A stretch of DNA of 64,000 bases, from positions 62,001-126,000 of the forward strand of contig OZ220698.1 in the NCBI GenBank assembly GCA_965116555.1, read 5' to 3'. Positions 24,678 through 33,878 of this stretch are shown here, in pieces. The notes under the pieces were generated by a model. It saw nothing but the letters and a program-made list of their open reading frames with translations. It was not told the origin of the DNA and searched no databases. Positions within the stretch are counted from its first letter, which is position 1. The number at the start of each line of letters is the position of its first letter. This stretch comes from DAOUJH01 sp965116555 (GTDB taxonomy: Bacteria > Chloroflexota > Dehalococcoidia > Lucifugimonadales > QGNO01). The position numbers were made by a program, and so were the translations under genes.

Positions 24678-27134
24678 ACGCCTTCTAAGATTAGAAGCCA
24701 GAAATCAGGGAACGGCGCCCGGCTTAAGGCCTTCATAGGGGCGCTGAAACTGGAACAGCAGCGCGGCTACGACAACAGGTCCGTTTACGGCGGCTTGGAT
24801 GGGTTCCTTGAACAGTGGCAAGCCTCCGGCAACGGGGAGAGCGAAGCCAAGCCTCTGCGCGCCGGCAACCTGCTCCCGGTCTCCTACGATTCCATGTCTG
24901 AGAAGGAGCGTTCTCGCTGGGTGCTCACCGCTCTCTCCGCCTTGGGTGTTGAAGCCTCTGTGGATGGAACGCCCGCCGCCAAGCTCGCGCCAAAAGACCC
25001 TGCGCTCGTCGACAAGTCGCTGTCCGTAGACCTTCCGGCTTCCGTGCTGCGCAGCGTTACTTCCCGGGTATCCGCCCCGCTGAATCGCCTGGGCTTGAAG
25101 ACGGTTGGCGACCTACTGTATCTGTTTCCGAGACGACACAACCGCGTGGTGAAGATAGCCGAACTTCAATTCAACGAAGAGCACTCGGTGGTGGCCAGTC
25201 TGTGGACAGCGCCTTCACAGCCACGACGAGGACATCCCCTCAAGATTGTGGAAGCCGACTTCGTAGATGAAACGGGCACCATCCGTGTCGTCTGGTTCAA
25301 TCAACCGTACATGGCAAGGAATCTGAAGAGTGGCGCCAGATACGTATTGAGCGGAAGGGTGACCACGTTTAACGGACGCCGTACATTAAACGCGCCGCAC
25401 TTGGAGATGGTGAATGCCGATGACAGCTTGGAAAAGCTGGCCGAGCATGGACGCCTCTTTCCCGTATACCCTCTGAGCGAAGGAATCACTCAACGGTCCA
25501 TGCGCAGGATAGTGCGAGAGGCCCTGGGCCGGGCAGCCTCTTCAGTGAAGGACAGACTCCCCGTCGATGTCCTCAAACGCAACAGCTTTCTTCCGCTGGA
25601 GCGCGCCTTGTGGCAAGCCCACTATCCGGATACCCAGAGCTCTTATGAAGCGGCGCGACGCCGTATCGCCTTCGAGGAGCTGTTCATGATCCAGCTCGGC
25701 GTCCTTTCCCTGCGCAGGCAGTCGGATTTGGTGGAAACGGCGGTGCCCCTGTATCCGCCTCACGGAGTCATGGACTCCTTCCTGGGTTCGTTGCCATTCA
25801 CACTTACCGGCGCACAGAAGCGCGTATTGAGCGAGGTGATGACCGACATGGCGTGGGACAAACGCCCCATGAGCCGTCTCCTCCAGGGAGAGGTGGGCAG
25901 CGGCAAGACTGTTATCGCCCTGGCTGCCCTGCTAACCGCCGCTACATGCGGCTACCAGGGCGCCATCATGGCTCCTACCGAGGTCCTTGCCGAGCAGCAC
26001 TTCCTCACGGTGGGCCGCCTGCTGGAGGGGCTGGCCATGCCCACCATCAGTGGGCATCTGCTCTCGGTGCGGTTGGAGCCTCATGACAGGCCCGTCACCG
26101 TCGGTCTGCTCCTGGGCAGCACACCGGCCAGCGCCAAACGTGAGATTCATCAGATGCTTGGCGCGGGCGCCCTGGACATCGTCATAGGAACGCATGCCGT
26201 CATCCAGGAGAATGTGGAAATCCCAAACCTGGCGCTTGCCGTGGTGGATGAGCAGCACCGCTTCGGGGTGATGCAGCGCGCCGCTCTGCGGGAGCGGGGG
26301 CAGAGGCCGCACATGCTCGTTATGTCGGCTACTCCGATTCCACGCTCCCTTGCCCTCACCCTGTACGGCGACCTTGACCTTTCCACCATTGACGAGATGC
26401 CGCCGGGCAGACAACCCATAAGAACCAAGGCCGTCGGCCCGGAGCGCCGCAGCTCAGTCTACGATTTTGTGCGAAAGGAGATTGCTGCGGGCAGGCAGGT
26501 CTTCTTCATCTACCCGCTTATAGATGAATCGGAGGCGATAAACGCCCGTGCCGCGGTGAAGGAGCGCGACCGGCTTGCCCAAGAGGTCTTCCCCGACCTG
26601 CGAGTGGGTCTGCTTCACGGCCGCATGTCCACCGGCGAGAAGAAAGAGGTGATGGACGACTTTCGCCACGGCAGCCTGGATATTCTGGTCTCCACGCCGG
26701 TGGTGGAGGTGGGCATAGACGTGCCCAACGCCACCGTCATGGTCATAGAGGGCGCGGACAGGTTCGGGCTTGCCCAGCTGCACCAGTTCCGCGGACGCGT
26801 AGGCCGTGGCGAATACGCCAGCTACTGCGTCCTTGTCGCCGAAGAACCGTCGGAGGATGCCAAGGAGCGTCTTGCCGCCATGGAGGAGATGGGCGACGGC
26901 TTCGAACTGGCTGAGAAAGACCTAGAGCTGCGGGGCCCGGGCGACTACTTCGGAACGCGGCAGAGCGGCATGCCGGACCTGCGCATGGCCCGCATCAGTG
27001 ATGCCGATTTGCTGTCGCTGGCCCGCCAGGAAGCGGAGACCCTGCTTGACCATGATCCCTCCCTTTCCCAACACCCCGAATTGAGGGAGTCCCTGGCCCA
27101 ATCGACGTTTGCCGGTGGGGGAGAAGCGGGGTAG
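24678..27134 (+). CDS. recG: ATP-dependent DNA helicase RecG, probable non-AUG start
   Basis: RecG remodels stalled replication forks and branched DNA. Motifs are GEVGSGKTVIAL (Walker A), VVDEQHRFGVMQR (motif II), MSATPIPRSL (motif III), an OB-fold wedge domain before them, and RGRVGRGEYASYCVLV (motif VI). The first standard start codon is TTG at 24795, without ribosome site. The frame is open upstream and encodes a conserved-looking N-terminus (LKAFIGALKLEQQRGYDNRS). A perfect AAGGAGG at 24666-24672 sits 5 nt before an in-frame ACG at 24678; ATT at 24690 is another option. I give the ACG start, yielding about 818 residues. Confidence 0.88.
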   Translation, partial: TPSKIRSQKSGNGARLKAFIGALKLEQQRGYDNRSVYGGLDGFLEQWQASGNGESEAKPLRAGNLLPVSYDSMSEKERSRWVLTALSALGVEASVDGTPAAKLAPKDPALVDKSLSVDLPASVLRSVTSRVSAPLNRLGLKTVGDLLYLFPRRHNRVVKIAELQFNEEHSVVASLWTAPSQPRRGHPLKIVEADFVDETGTIRVVWFNQPYMARNLKSGARYVLSGRVTTFNGRRTLNAPHLEMVNADDSLEKLAEHGRLFPVYPLSEGITQRSMRRIVREALGRAASSVKDRLPVDVLKRNSFLPLERALWQAHYPDTQSSYEAARRRIAFEELFMIQLGVLSLRRQSDLVETAVPLYPPHGVMDSFLGSLPFTLTGAQKRVLSEVMTDMAWDKRPMSRLLQGEVGSGKTVIALAALLTAATCGYQGAIMAPTEVLAEQHFLTVGRLLEGLAMPTISGHLLSVRLEPHDRPVTVGLLLGSTPASAKREIHQMLGAGALDIVIGTHAVIQENVEIPNLALAVVDEQHRFGVMQRAALRERGQRPHMLVMSATPIPRSLALTLYGDLDLSTIDEMPPGRQPIRTKAVGPERRSSVYDFVRKEIAAGRQVFFIYPLIDESEAINARAAVKERDRLAQEVFPDLRVGLLHGRMSTGEKKEVMDDFRHGSLDILVSTPVVEVGIDVPNATVMVIEGADRFGLAQLHQFRGRVGRGEYASYCVLVAEEPSEDAKERLAAMEEMGDGFELAEKDLELRGPGDYFGTRQSGMPDLRMARISDADLLSLARQEAETLLDHDPSLSQHPELRESLAQSTFAGGGEAG

Positions 27135-27150
27135 GGGTCGTTGTTCATCG

Positions 27151-27159
27151 TGGTATCAT
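27151..27159 (+). promoter_or_regulatory. Extended -10 promoter of argS, near-leaderless
   Basis: TGGTATCAT matches the extended -10 pattern TGnTATAAT. It ends 10 nt before the argS ATG at 27170, so the mRNA would carry only 3-4 untranslated bases. No Shine-Dalgarno sequence precedes argS. No clear -35 is present. Confidence 0.5.
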
Positions 27160-27169
27160 TTAGAGCATA

Positions 27170-28843
27170 ATGTTGCTCAAGGATCGCATAGCCCAGCTTG
27201 CCGCGCAGGCGGTGGAGGCCGCACAGCAGAGCGGCGCTCTGCCCGCCGGGCCCACTCCAGAGATAGAGGTGGAGCGGCCCCAGAACCCGGAGCACGGCGA
27301 CTTCGCCATCAGCCTGCCCCTGCGCTTGGCGCGCGCCGCACGCATGAGCCCCATGGCCATTGCTGAGCGCCTGGTCCCTCTCACTCCCGACGACGAATCG
27401 ATCCAGGAGGTGCGCGCCGCCGCTCCCGGTTTCATCAACTTCGTGGTGAAGCAGAGCTGGCTGCAGCAACAGGTGGAGGAGATAATCGGGGCCGGCGAGA
27501 CCTACGGCAATCTGCAACGCCAGACCAGGGAAAGTGTCCAGGTGGAGTTCGCCAGCGTCAATCCCACCGGACCGCTGCACGTGGGCCACGCCCGCACGGC
27601 AGTGCTGGGCAGCGGCCTGGCCAGCATCCTGGCCGCCGCAGGCTACGACGTTTCCACGGAGTATTACATCAACGACGCCGGCACGCAGATGGACACCTTC
27701 TATCGCTCCCTACTCGTGCGCTACCTGCAGCAGATGGGCAGGGACGCCGAAATGCCCGAAAGCGGCTACATGGGCGAGTACATGAACGACCTCGCCGGGG
27801 AAGTGGCCGCCGAACAGGGGAAGCGGTTCATGGACTTGCCCGCCGACCAGGTCGTAACTGAGATAGGCGCGATTGGCTTGGAGAAGATGCTGGGCATCAT
27901 CCGCAAGGACCTGGAGGACGTGCAAGTCACTTTTGACGTCTGGTTCAGCGAAAACGGCGAGCTTCGCCGGAAGGGAGAACCAGCCGCCACTCTTAAAGAC
28001 ATGGAAAGCAACGGATACCTGGCAGACCGCGAGGGCGCCACCTGGTTCACATCCACCAGCCTGGGCGAGGATAAGGACAACGTCCTCATCCGCTCCACTG
28101 GCGACCCCACCTACTTTGCGCTGGACATTGCTTACCACAAGAACAAGTTCATCGAACGCGGCTTTGACCGCGTGATAAATATTTGGGGCGCCGACCATCA
28201 AGGCCACATCTCGCGCATGAAGGCGGCTGTTTCCGCGCTAGGCATCGACCCGGCGCGGCTGACCATCATAGTCAGCCAGCTTGTCACGCTGAAGCGGGGC
28301 GACGAGACGGTGCGTGCCTCCAAGCGCTCCGGCGAGATCGTAACCCTGCGCGAGCTGCTAGAGGAGGCAGGCTCCGACGCCTGTCGCTTCTTCTTCCTCT
28401 CGCGCACACCCGAAAGCCAGATGGACTTCGACTTGGAGCTGGCGAAGAAGGAGTCCGCGGACAACCCGGTCTACTACGTGCAGTACGCCCATGCCCGAAT
28501 CGCGGGCATCATGGCGCTTTCCAAAGAGCGGGACCTGGACTACGCCTCGGGCGACGTCAGCCTGCTGAGCCACGAAGCGGAGACGGCGTTGATCAAGAAG
28601 ATGGTGGTACTGCCTGAGCTGGTGCAGCACATGGCCGAAACCCTGGAGCCGCACCACCTTCCGCGCTACGCCACGGAACTGGCCACGGCGTTCCACTGGT
28701 TCTACCAGCAGTGCCGAGTAGTCTCGGAAGCGCCGGAGGATATGCCTCTTACCCTGGCCAGGCTCAAGCTCGTCGAGGCCTGCCGCATCGTGTTAGCCCG
28801 CTGCCTGTCTATCATGGGGATGTCCGCCCCGGAGCACATGTAG
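27170..28843 (+). CDS. argS: Arginyl-tRNA synthetase
   Basis: The class I synthetase charges tRNA-Arg. The 557-residue protein has an N-terminal Arg_tRNA_synt_N domain (NPEHGDFAISLPLRLA), then the HIGH-like motif in NPTGPLHVGHARTAV, WGADHQGHISRMKAA, and ASKRSGEIVTL at the KMSKS position. A C-terminal DALR anticodon-binding domain follows (HHLPRYATELATAFHWFYQQC). It lies 35 nt after recG with its own promoter. Confidence 0.96.
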   Translation: MLLKDRIAQLAAQAVEAAQQSGALPAGPTPEIEVERPQNPEHGDFAISLPLRLARAARMSPMAIAERLVPLTPDDESIQEVRAAAPGFINFVVKQSWLQQQVEEIIGAGETYGNLQRQTRESVQVEFASVNPTGPLHVGHARTAVLGSGLASILAAAGYDVSTEYYINDAGTQMDTFYRSLLVRYLQQMGRDAEMPESGYMGEYMNDLAGEVAAEQGKRFMDLPADQVVTEIGAIGLEKMLGIIRKDLEDVQVTFDVWFSENGELRRKGEPAATLKDMESNGYLADREGATWFTSTSLGEDKDNVLIRSTGDPTYFALDIAYHKNKFIERGFDRVINIWGADHQGHISRMKAAVSALGIDPARLTIIVSQLVTLKRGDETVRASKRSGEIVTLRELLEEAGSDACRFFFLSRTPESQMDFDLELAKKESADNPVYYVQYAHARIAGIMALSKERDLDYASGDVSLLSHEAETALIKKMVVLPELVQHMAETLEPHHLPRYATELATAFHWFYQQCRVVSEAPEDMPLTLARLKLVEACRIVLARCLSIMGMSAPEHM

Positions 28844-28894
28844 CTCCATAGCGACCTGACCGCTTTCATCATACTGTTCTAGGGAGAAAGACGC

Positions 28895-30226
28895 ATCCGA
28901 ACAACCCCGTCAGCGGGCCCAGACAACGATTCCGGACAGACCAGGCGGCGTCCCCGCATTTTCTACGGCTGGTACATAGTCGGGGCCAGTATCCTGCTCA
29001 ACTCCTACTTCTCCATATCCTTCTGGCAGGGATTCACCGTCTTCTTCCTGCCCATACTCCACGATTTCAACGTATCGCGCACCGTTCTATCGGGTGCTTT
29101 TTCCCTGCGCCAGGTGGAGTCGGGTCTTCTCTCTCCCGTTATCGGCTATCTGGTAGACAGGGTGGGCCCAAGGAAGGTCATCCTGGTTGGCGTGATCATC
29201 GTAGGAACTGGGATGGTGCTCATCAGCTTTGCCTCCAACATCTGGCTGTTCTACGTTGCGTTTATCTATGCCTCCATTGGCATGAGCGGCGCATCGCACG
29301 GCATCACCTGGGCGGTCGTGGTGGCACGCTGGTTTCGCAGAAAGCGAGGCCGAGCCACCAGTCTGGCCATGATGGGCGGCGCGCTGGGAGGGCCGTCGGT
29401 AATCCTGGTATCCATCCTGGAAACCGAAGTGGGCTGGCGTGCCGCCGTCTTCTGGCTGGGCCTTGGCGTACTTGTCATCGGTATCCCGCTATCCCTCGTT
29501 GCCCGTGCCCGGCCCCAGGACTACGGCTACCTGCCCGACGGCGATGTGCTGCCGGATACCGACGTCAAGCAGGCGGCTGCGCCCGTGCGGACTGCGGCTC
29601 CTCCTCTTCAACCCTCCGATTTCACGGTGAAGCTGGCCTTGCGCAGTAGAGCGTTCTGGGCGCTTGCCGGTGTTCTGGGAGCGCAGCAAGCCAGCATGGG
29701 CGGCTTGCAGGTGCATCAGATAGCCTATTTTCAGGGGATAGGGTTCAGCGAGACGCAGGCCGCTACCACCGTAGCGATTGCCTTCAGCGTGAGCGGCATA
29801 GGCAGGATATTCGCCGGTGTGCTCATGGACATCTTCGACTGGCGGCGTGTCCTTGCCGTGATCATGTTTGGACAGTTCGTTGCGCTACTCATCCTTGCTA
29901 ACGTGACCGTTTACTGGCAGGCCCTGGTCTTCGCCGTTGTCCTTGGCTTGTTCCACGGCATGTCGGTCCCCTCACGTCCCATCATTGCCGGGACCATCTT
30001 TGGCACCAGAGCGTTCGGCACCATCTGGGGCGTGGTGGACGGAGCAATAGTAACCATAGGACTGGCCGGGCCCTTATTCCTAGGCTGGACGTTTGACACT
30101 TTTGACAGCTATGTGCCAGCCTTCTACGTCATGATGACGATACTGGCGGTGACCATCCCGGTTATCTTCATTGTATTCAGAACACCCAAGCCGGCCCAGG
30201 CCACGGAGGGCAGCAGCCACCCTTAA
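28895..30226 (+). CDS. MFS transporter (monocarboxylate/oxalate-like), probable AUC start
   Basis: Translation of the frame from 28883 gives a basic N-terminus RRRPRIFYGWYIVGASILLNS, the characteristic start of monocarboxylate-type MFS proteins. TM1-TM12 and PVIGYLVDRVGPRKVILVG (loop 2-3) follow. The first ATG, GTG or TTG in frame is the GTG at 29114, which would delete the first two membrane segments. GGGAG at 28882-28886 lies 8 nt before an in-frame ATC at 28895, the best-placed start, giving about 443 residues. The gene ends overlapping the convergent methyltransferase by 4 nt. The substrate is unknown, possibly a carboxylate. Confidence 0.85.
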   Translation: MRTTPSAGPDNDSGQTRRRPRIFYGWYIVGASILLNSYFSISFWQGFTVFFLPILHDFNVSRTVLSGAFSLRQVESGLLSPVIGYLVDRVGPRKVILVGVIIVGTGMVLISFASNIWLFYVAFIYASIGMSGASHGITWAVVVARWFRRKRGRATSLAMMGGALGGPSVILVSILETEVGWRAAVFWLGLGVLVIGIPLSLVARARPQDYGYLPDGDVLPDTDVKQAAAPVRTAAPPLQPSDFTVKLALRSRAFWALAGVLGAQQASMGGLQVHQIAYFQGIGFSETQAATTVAIAFSVSGIGRIFAGVLMDIFDWRRVLAVIMFGQFVALLILANVTVYWQALVFAVVLGLFHGMSVPSRPIIAGTIFGTRAFGTIWGVVDGAIVTIGLAGPLFLGWTFDTFDSYVPAFYVMMTILAVTIPVIFIVFRTPKPAQATEGSSHP

Positions 30227-31032
30227 TCCGTTCCGAGCCGTGCCTTGAGTGAGAAGGTCAACGGGAACGGATCGCCGTTGATTCTCCACCAGCCGTCCTC
30301 ATCCTTGGACATGGCGCTGAACCTCTGCCAGGAGCACACTGGGAACTCGCGGAGGGATTCAATAATAAGCCCGGCATTCACCAGGGCGCTTACCAGCTCT
30401 GCCAAGGTATGATGCCACTCATAGTGTTCACTCACCACCGGTGCGGTTCTATCGGCATAGGACCCTCCGGGAGAAAGCCACATCGGCTCTGTGCTCTGGA
30501 AATAAGAGTGGCTGGGCAAGACCGTGCCGTCCTCCGTCTCTTCAAGCATACTGGCGTAGGGGTGGTCATCCACAATGTAGACGAAGCCCGTTGGCTTAAC
30601 GAACCGGGCCAGCACTTTTGCCCAGGCGCTGAGGTCGGGTAGCCAGGTAAGCACGCCGTAGGAGTTGAACACGATATCGAATCGACGATTCAGCTTAGTG
30701 GGCAACTCGTAGACGTCACTGCAGATGAACCGGGCGGGGGTGTCCATCTCCCGGGCCAGCGAACCGGCAAGCTCTATCGCCTTCTCCGAAAAGTCCACGC
30801 CGACCACCTTTGCGCCGAGCCTGGCCCAAGAAAGCGTGTCCAGACCGAAGTGGCACTGCAGGTGTAGAAGGTGTTTGTCCTGAACATCCGTGATCTCCGT
30901 CGTTTCTATCGAATGCAACGTGGAGACGCCTGACTTGAAAGCCTGCAGGTTGTAGAACTCAGAGGACGCGTGTATCGCCACCAGTTCATCCCAATATGAC
31001 CGGTTGGCGTTTTTATATTGTTCGCGTGGCAT
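30223..31032 (-). CDS. Class I SAM-dependent methyltransferase
   Basis: 269 residues. The SAM-binding motif I is LLHLQCHFGLDTLSWARLGA, followed by the acidic end of strand 2 in VVGVDFS and by CSDVYELP and FDIVFNSYGVLTWLPDL (motifs II-III). The N-terminus NRSYWDELVAIHASSEFYN is typical of a small-molecule methyltransferase group related to UbiE/ubiquinone types. The acceptor is not predictable. It follows hicB on the same strand with no gap. Confidence 0.85.
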   Translation of the reverse strand: MPREQYKNANRSYWDELVAIHASSEFYNLQAFKSGVSTLHSIETTEITDVQDKHLLHLQCHFGLDTLSWARLGAKVVGVDFSEKAIELAGSLAREMDTPARFICSDVYELPTKLNRRFDIVFNSYGVLTWLPDLSAWAKVLARFVKPTGFVYIVDDHPYASMLEETEDGTVLPSHSYFQSTEPMWLSPGGSYADRTAPVVSEHYEWHHTLAELVSALVNAGLIIESLREFPVCSWQRFSAMSKDEDGWWRINGDPFPLTFSLKARLGTD

Positions 31033-31503
31033 TCACGAGACCCGTTTCGAACCGCTCATCTCTTCTCCAACGGTTGCAACCGCCGGATCTCTCGTCATTG
31101 CGGCGGTCACGTGCAATTGCTGTCCAATGGCTCCCAGGGCAGCGTCCATCATATCCAATCGAGATCTGTGCTGAACGTCCAGCACCCGATCAACCTGCGG
31201 CATGTGCCAACCCAAGCGGCGTGCCAGCTCCGCCTTGCCGACACCTTGGTCTCTCATACCTTGGTACAGCATCACCTTCACCGAAGTCAGGGTCGGCAGT
31301 ACAGCGTAGGTCTTGCCCCGGGACGGCATGGGGATGTCCTTCCGGTCATGGATTCGGGCCGCTATCGCCTCTTCTAGCGCGTGGGTCGCGCGAGCGACAG
31401 CATCTTCGCGGTCGTCTCCAAAGGTGGTCAGTTCCGGGAAGTCGGGGGAAGTTACAAGCAGGGTCCCGTCATCATCTTCCAGCGATATCGGATATGCAAG
31501 CAT
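31033..31503 (-). CDS. hicB: HicB-type antitoxin with C-terminal XRE helix-turn-helix
   Basis: 156 residues. The N-terminal HicB fold (LAYPISLEDDDGTLLVTSPDFPELTTFGDDREDAVARA, partial RNase H-like) binds the HicA toxin. The C-terminal part contains VGKAELARRLGWHMPQVDRVLD, an XRE-type DNA-binding domain expected to repress the locus. Its ATG overlaps the hicA stop (TGATG). Since hicA carries a nonsense codon, this antitoxin may now act alone as a regulator or as protection against incoming HicA. Confidence 0.88.
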   Translation of the reverse strand: MLAYPISLEDDDGTLLVTSPDFPELTTFGDDREDAVARATHALEEAIAARIHDRKDIPMPSRGKTYAVLPTLTSVKVMLYQGMRDQGVGKAELARRLGWHMPQVDRVLDVQHRSRLDMMDAALGAIGQQLHVTAAMTRDPAVATVGEEMSGSKRVS

Positions 31504-31691
31504 CAGTCCAACCCCAGGTCTTTCTTAATCTTGGCAACGAGACCCCGGCCCAACTCCTTGCCGCCTCCGTGCATTGGCAACTGGCTGGTGCGGTCTCCGA
31601 GCCGTACAGTGAGATGTCCGCTCTCGCCCTTATGAGTGTGGAAGGTGCAGCCTTGCCTCCTCAGCCAGCGTCAGAACTCTCGTGCGTTCAT
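31503..31691 (-). pseudogene. hicA: hicA toxin gene interrupted by in-frame TGA at codon 7
   Basis: The frame from the ATG at 31691 reads MNAREF, then TGA (31673-31671), then continues without further stops as RWLRRQGCTFHTHKGES and on to IKKDLGLD before TGA at 31505-31503. This is a full-length HicA (62 codons) with the catalytic His in GHLTV and LPMHGGGKELGRGLV intact. The stop replaces a position that could have been Trp (TGG). No good internal start exists upstream of the catalytic region. It is either a recent nonsense inactivation, a sequencing error, or readthrough. The intact remainder argues for a recent event. Confidence 0.85.
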
Positions 31692-31860
31692 CCGCTTCTT
31701 ATCATGCACAACAATCGTGTTGCTGTCAACATATGTGTTGTCTTTGCAGGATGCAGTATAGGCCCACCTACGAGCGGGTTTTGTGCGGCTCATGTCGACA
31801 AGCTCGCCGTGGGCGGGAACCGGGCAGTTAGGCTCAGAGCAACGGTGGGTGTGGAAAGAA

Positions 31861-31937
31861 TGGTCGGGGCGAGTGGATTCGAACCACCGACCCCCTGCAC
31901 CCCATGCAGGTGCGCTACCAGGCTGCGCCACGCCCCG
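31861..31937 (-). tRNA. tRNA-Pro (anticodon GGG)
   Basis: The minus strand from 31937 folds as a full cloverleaf. The 7-bp acceptor is CGGGGCG/CGCCCCG, and the D-arm contains GCGCAGCCTGGTAGCGC. The anticodon stem is CCTGC/GCAGG with loop ATGGGGT (anticodon GGG), and the T-arm has TTCGAAT. Discriminator A is followed by an encoded CCA. It is the only tRNA found. It lies upstream of hicA; no attachment-site duplication was seen. Confidence 0.95.
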
Positions 31938-32019
31938 ACCCAAGCCAGCATAACATTGAACCATCTGTCGCTCAACTGCTATCATGGCCGTGACCGGCGT
32001 CTTATCTAGAGCAATCACC

Positions 32020-32739
32020 TTGAACATCCTTCAACTTCACCCCTGGGACGTCTCTCTTTCGGAAGCGGCCGCTATCCAGTCCGACCTGGCTTCACGGGTA
32101 TCGCGGGTCAGCGCCGTTCCCGAAAAGCCGCGGTTCATTGCAGGCATGGACCTTTCGCCGCCGGACAGCGACGGCGTTGCCAGGGGAGCCGTAGTAGTCA
32201 TGAGCATCCCGGACCTTGAAATCGTCGAGGTCAAATGCTCAGAAGGGGTGCCTCCGTTCCCCTACGTGCCGGGTTACCTCTCCTTCCGAGAGTCGCCGGT
32301 GTTGCTGGGAGCCTTGGAAAAGCTGACCATCACTCCAGACCTTGTGCTCATAGACGGCCAGGGACTGGCCCATCCCAGGCGCTTCGGGATCGCCTGCCAC
32401 GTCGGAGTGCTAGCCGACCTGCCAACAATAGGCTGCGCCAAATCCATACTCAGAGGCAAGCATGGCCCTCTGGGAAACGAACGGGGCTCCTGGTCATATC
32501 TGAAGGACAAAGATGAGGTGGTCGGCGCGGCGCTGCGCACCAGGGACAAGGTCAGCCCGTTGTACGTCTCAATAGGCCACAAGGTTGACCTGGACACCGC
32601 TATGCGCTACGTTCTAGCCAGCGGCAAGGGCTACCGCATGCCTGAGCCGACTCGACTGGCCCATCAGGCCGCGGCGGGCAGGATACCGCAGCGAGAAGCT
32701 GCGGCAGGCCCGGCCCAGAGCCGCATGGAACTGAATTGA
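32020..32739 (+). CDS. nfi: Endonuclease V (deoxyinosine 3' endonuclease)
   Basis: The enzyme nicks DNA (or RNA) 3' of inosine for repair of deaminated adenine. Key motifs are FIAGMDLSPPD (catalytic Asp), PYVPGYLSFRE with its Glu, DGQGLAHPRRFGIACHVGVL with the second Asp, and IGCAKSILRGKHGPLG. The start chosen is TTG at 32020, because NILQLHPWDVSLSEA matches the usual N-terminus and gives 239 residues. An ATG at 31984 overlaps a possible -10 element (TGCTATCAT, 31978-31985) that would start transcription downstream of it. Confidence 0.88.
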   Translation: MNILQLHPWDVSLSEAAAIQSDLASRVSRVSAVPEKPRFIAGMDLSPPDSDGVARGAVVVMSIPDLEIVEVKCSEGVPPFPYVPGYLSFRESPVLLGALEKLTITPDLVLIDGQGLAHPRRFGIACHVGVLADLPTIGCAKSILRGKHGPLGNERGSWSYLKDKDEVVGAALRTRDKVSPLYVSIGHKVDLDTAMRYVLASGKGYRMPEPTRLAHQAAAGRIPQREAAAGPAQSRMELN

Positions 32740-32775
32740 ATAACAGGCCCGCAAGACGGGTCGTGGAAGGTTGAA

Positions 32776-33877
32776 ATGCAAGACATCAGAAGCAGAGCAG
32801 AGCAGTTGCTGGAAAGAGTATCCCACTTAATGGTGCGTCTTTGACGTAGAAGCGAAACAGGCTGCCATGTCCGCCCTGGAAAAACGCAGCCTTGCCCCCG
32901 ACTTTTGGAACAATGCTCAACAGGCGCAGCAGGACATGCGCCGCCTCGCCGAGTTGCGGGACACCGTGGAAAGCTGGCAGAGTTTCCAGTCGCGGGTTCA
33001 GTCCCTTCTTGAGCTTGTGCAGATCGCCCAGGAAGAGGGTGACTCTTCTCTTGAAGAAGCCCTTGATGAAGAGACGGGGGCTCTTGAATCGGAGTTGCGC
33101 AGGCTTGAGTTCGACATTGTATTCTCCGGCGAATACGACAATCGCACAGCCATCCTTGCCTTACATGCCGGCGCCGGCGGCACCGAGTCGCAGGACTGGG
33201 CGCAGATGCTGCTTCGCATGTACCTGCGCTGGGCCGAGCGCAAGGGTTTCAAGGGCCGCATCCTGGACTCCTCGCCCGGGGAAGAAGCGGGCATCAAGAG
33301 CGCCCTAGTAGAAGTGCAGGGTCGTTTGGCCTATGGCTACCTGAAGACCGAGCACGGCGTGCACCGGCTGGTGCGCATTTCTCCTTTCGATGCTTCTCGT
33401 TCTCGGCACACGTCCTTTGCCCTAGTCGAAGTGTTGCCGGAAGCAGAAGGGGACATCGAAGTTGAAATCAACGCAGACCATCTGCGAATCGACACCTTCG
33501 GCGCAGGAGGTCACGGCGGGCAGAACGTGCAGAGGAACGCCACGGCGGTGCGCATCACCCACCTGCCAACGAACATAGTGGTCACCTGCCAGAACGAACG
33601 GTCTCTGACGCAGAACCGCGAGACGGCGATGAAGGTGCTCCGAGCGCGCCTCATGGAAATCGAGGTCAAGAAACGCGCCGAGGAGCAAGCAAAGCTGAAG
33701 GGGGAGCGCGTCTCCGCCGAGTGGGGCAGCCAGATACGGAGCTATGTCCTGCACCCGTACAAGATGGTCAAGGACCACCGCTCAGGCTACGAATCCACGG
33801 ATCCCAACGCCGTCCTAGACGGAGACATAGACGCGCTGCTGGAGGCTTATCTCATCGCCACCGTTGGCGAAGGGTAA
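32776..33877 (+). CDS. prfB: Peptide chain release factor 2, programmed +1 frameshift
   Basis: RF2 terminates translation at UGA/UAA. Frame one begins ATG at 32776 (MQDIRSRAEQLLERVSHLMVRL) and meets TGA at 32842-32844 in the slip context CTT TGA C. A +1 shift on CTT reads GAC at 32843 and continues to 33877, giving about 366 residues. RF2 features are the SPF tripeptide (RISPFDASRSRHTSF) and GGHGGQNVQRN with the catalytic GGQ. The shift autoregulates RF2 levels in most bacteria. Here the upstream internal Shine-Dalgarno is weak (GGTG). The ORF starting at 32867 is only the post-shift part. Confidence 0.95.
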
Positions 33878-33878
33878 A

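Noticed and set aside
31861..31937. Attachment site or integrative element at tRNA-Pro
   Set aside because: No direct repeat of the tRNA 3' end, no integrase and no element boundary were seen in the window.
30996..32009. 337-codon plus-strand frame across the methyltransferase, hicB, hicA and tRNA-Pro
   Set aside because: It runs antisense through four well-supported features and has no domain of its own.
31671..32027. Minus-strand 118-codon frame ending in MNAREF
   Set aside because: It passes through the tRNA gene and only its last six codons belong to a real gene, the interrupted hicA.
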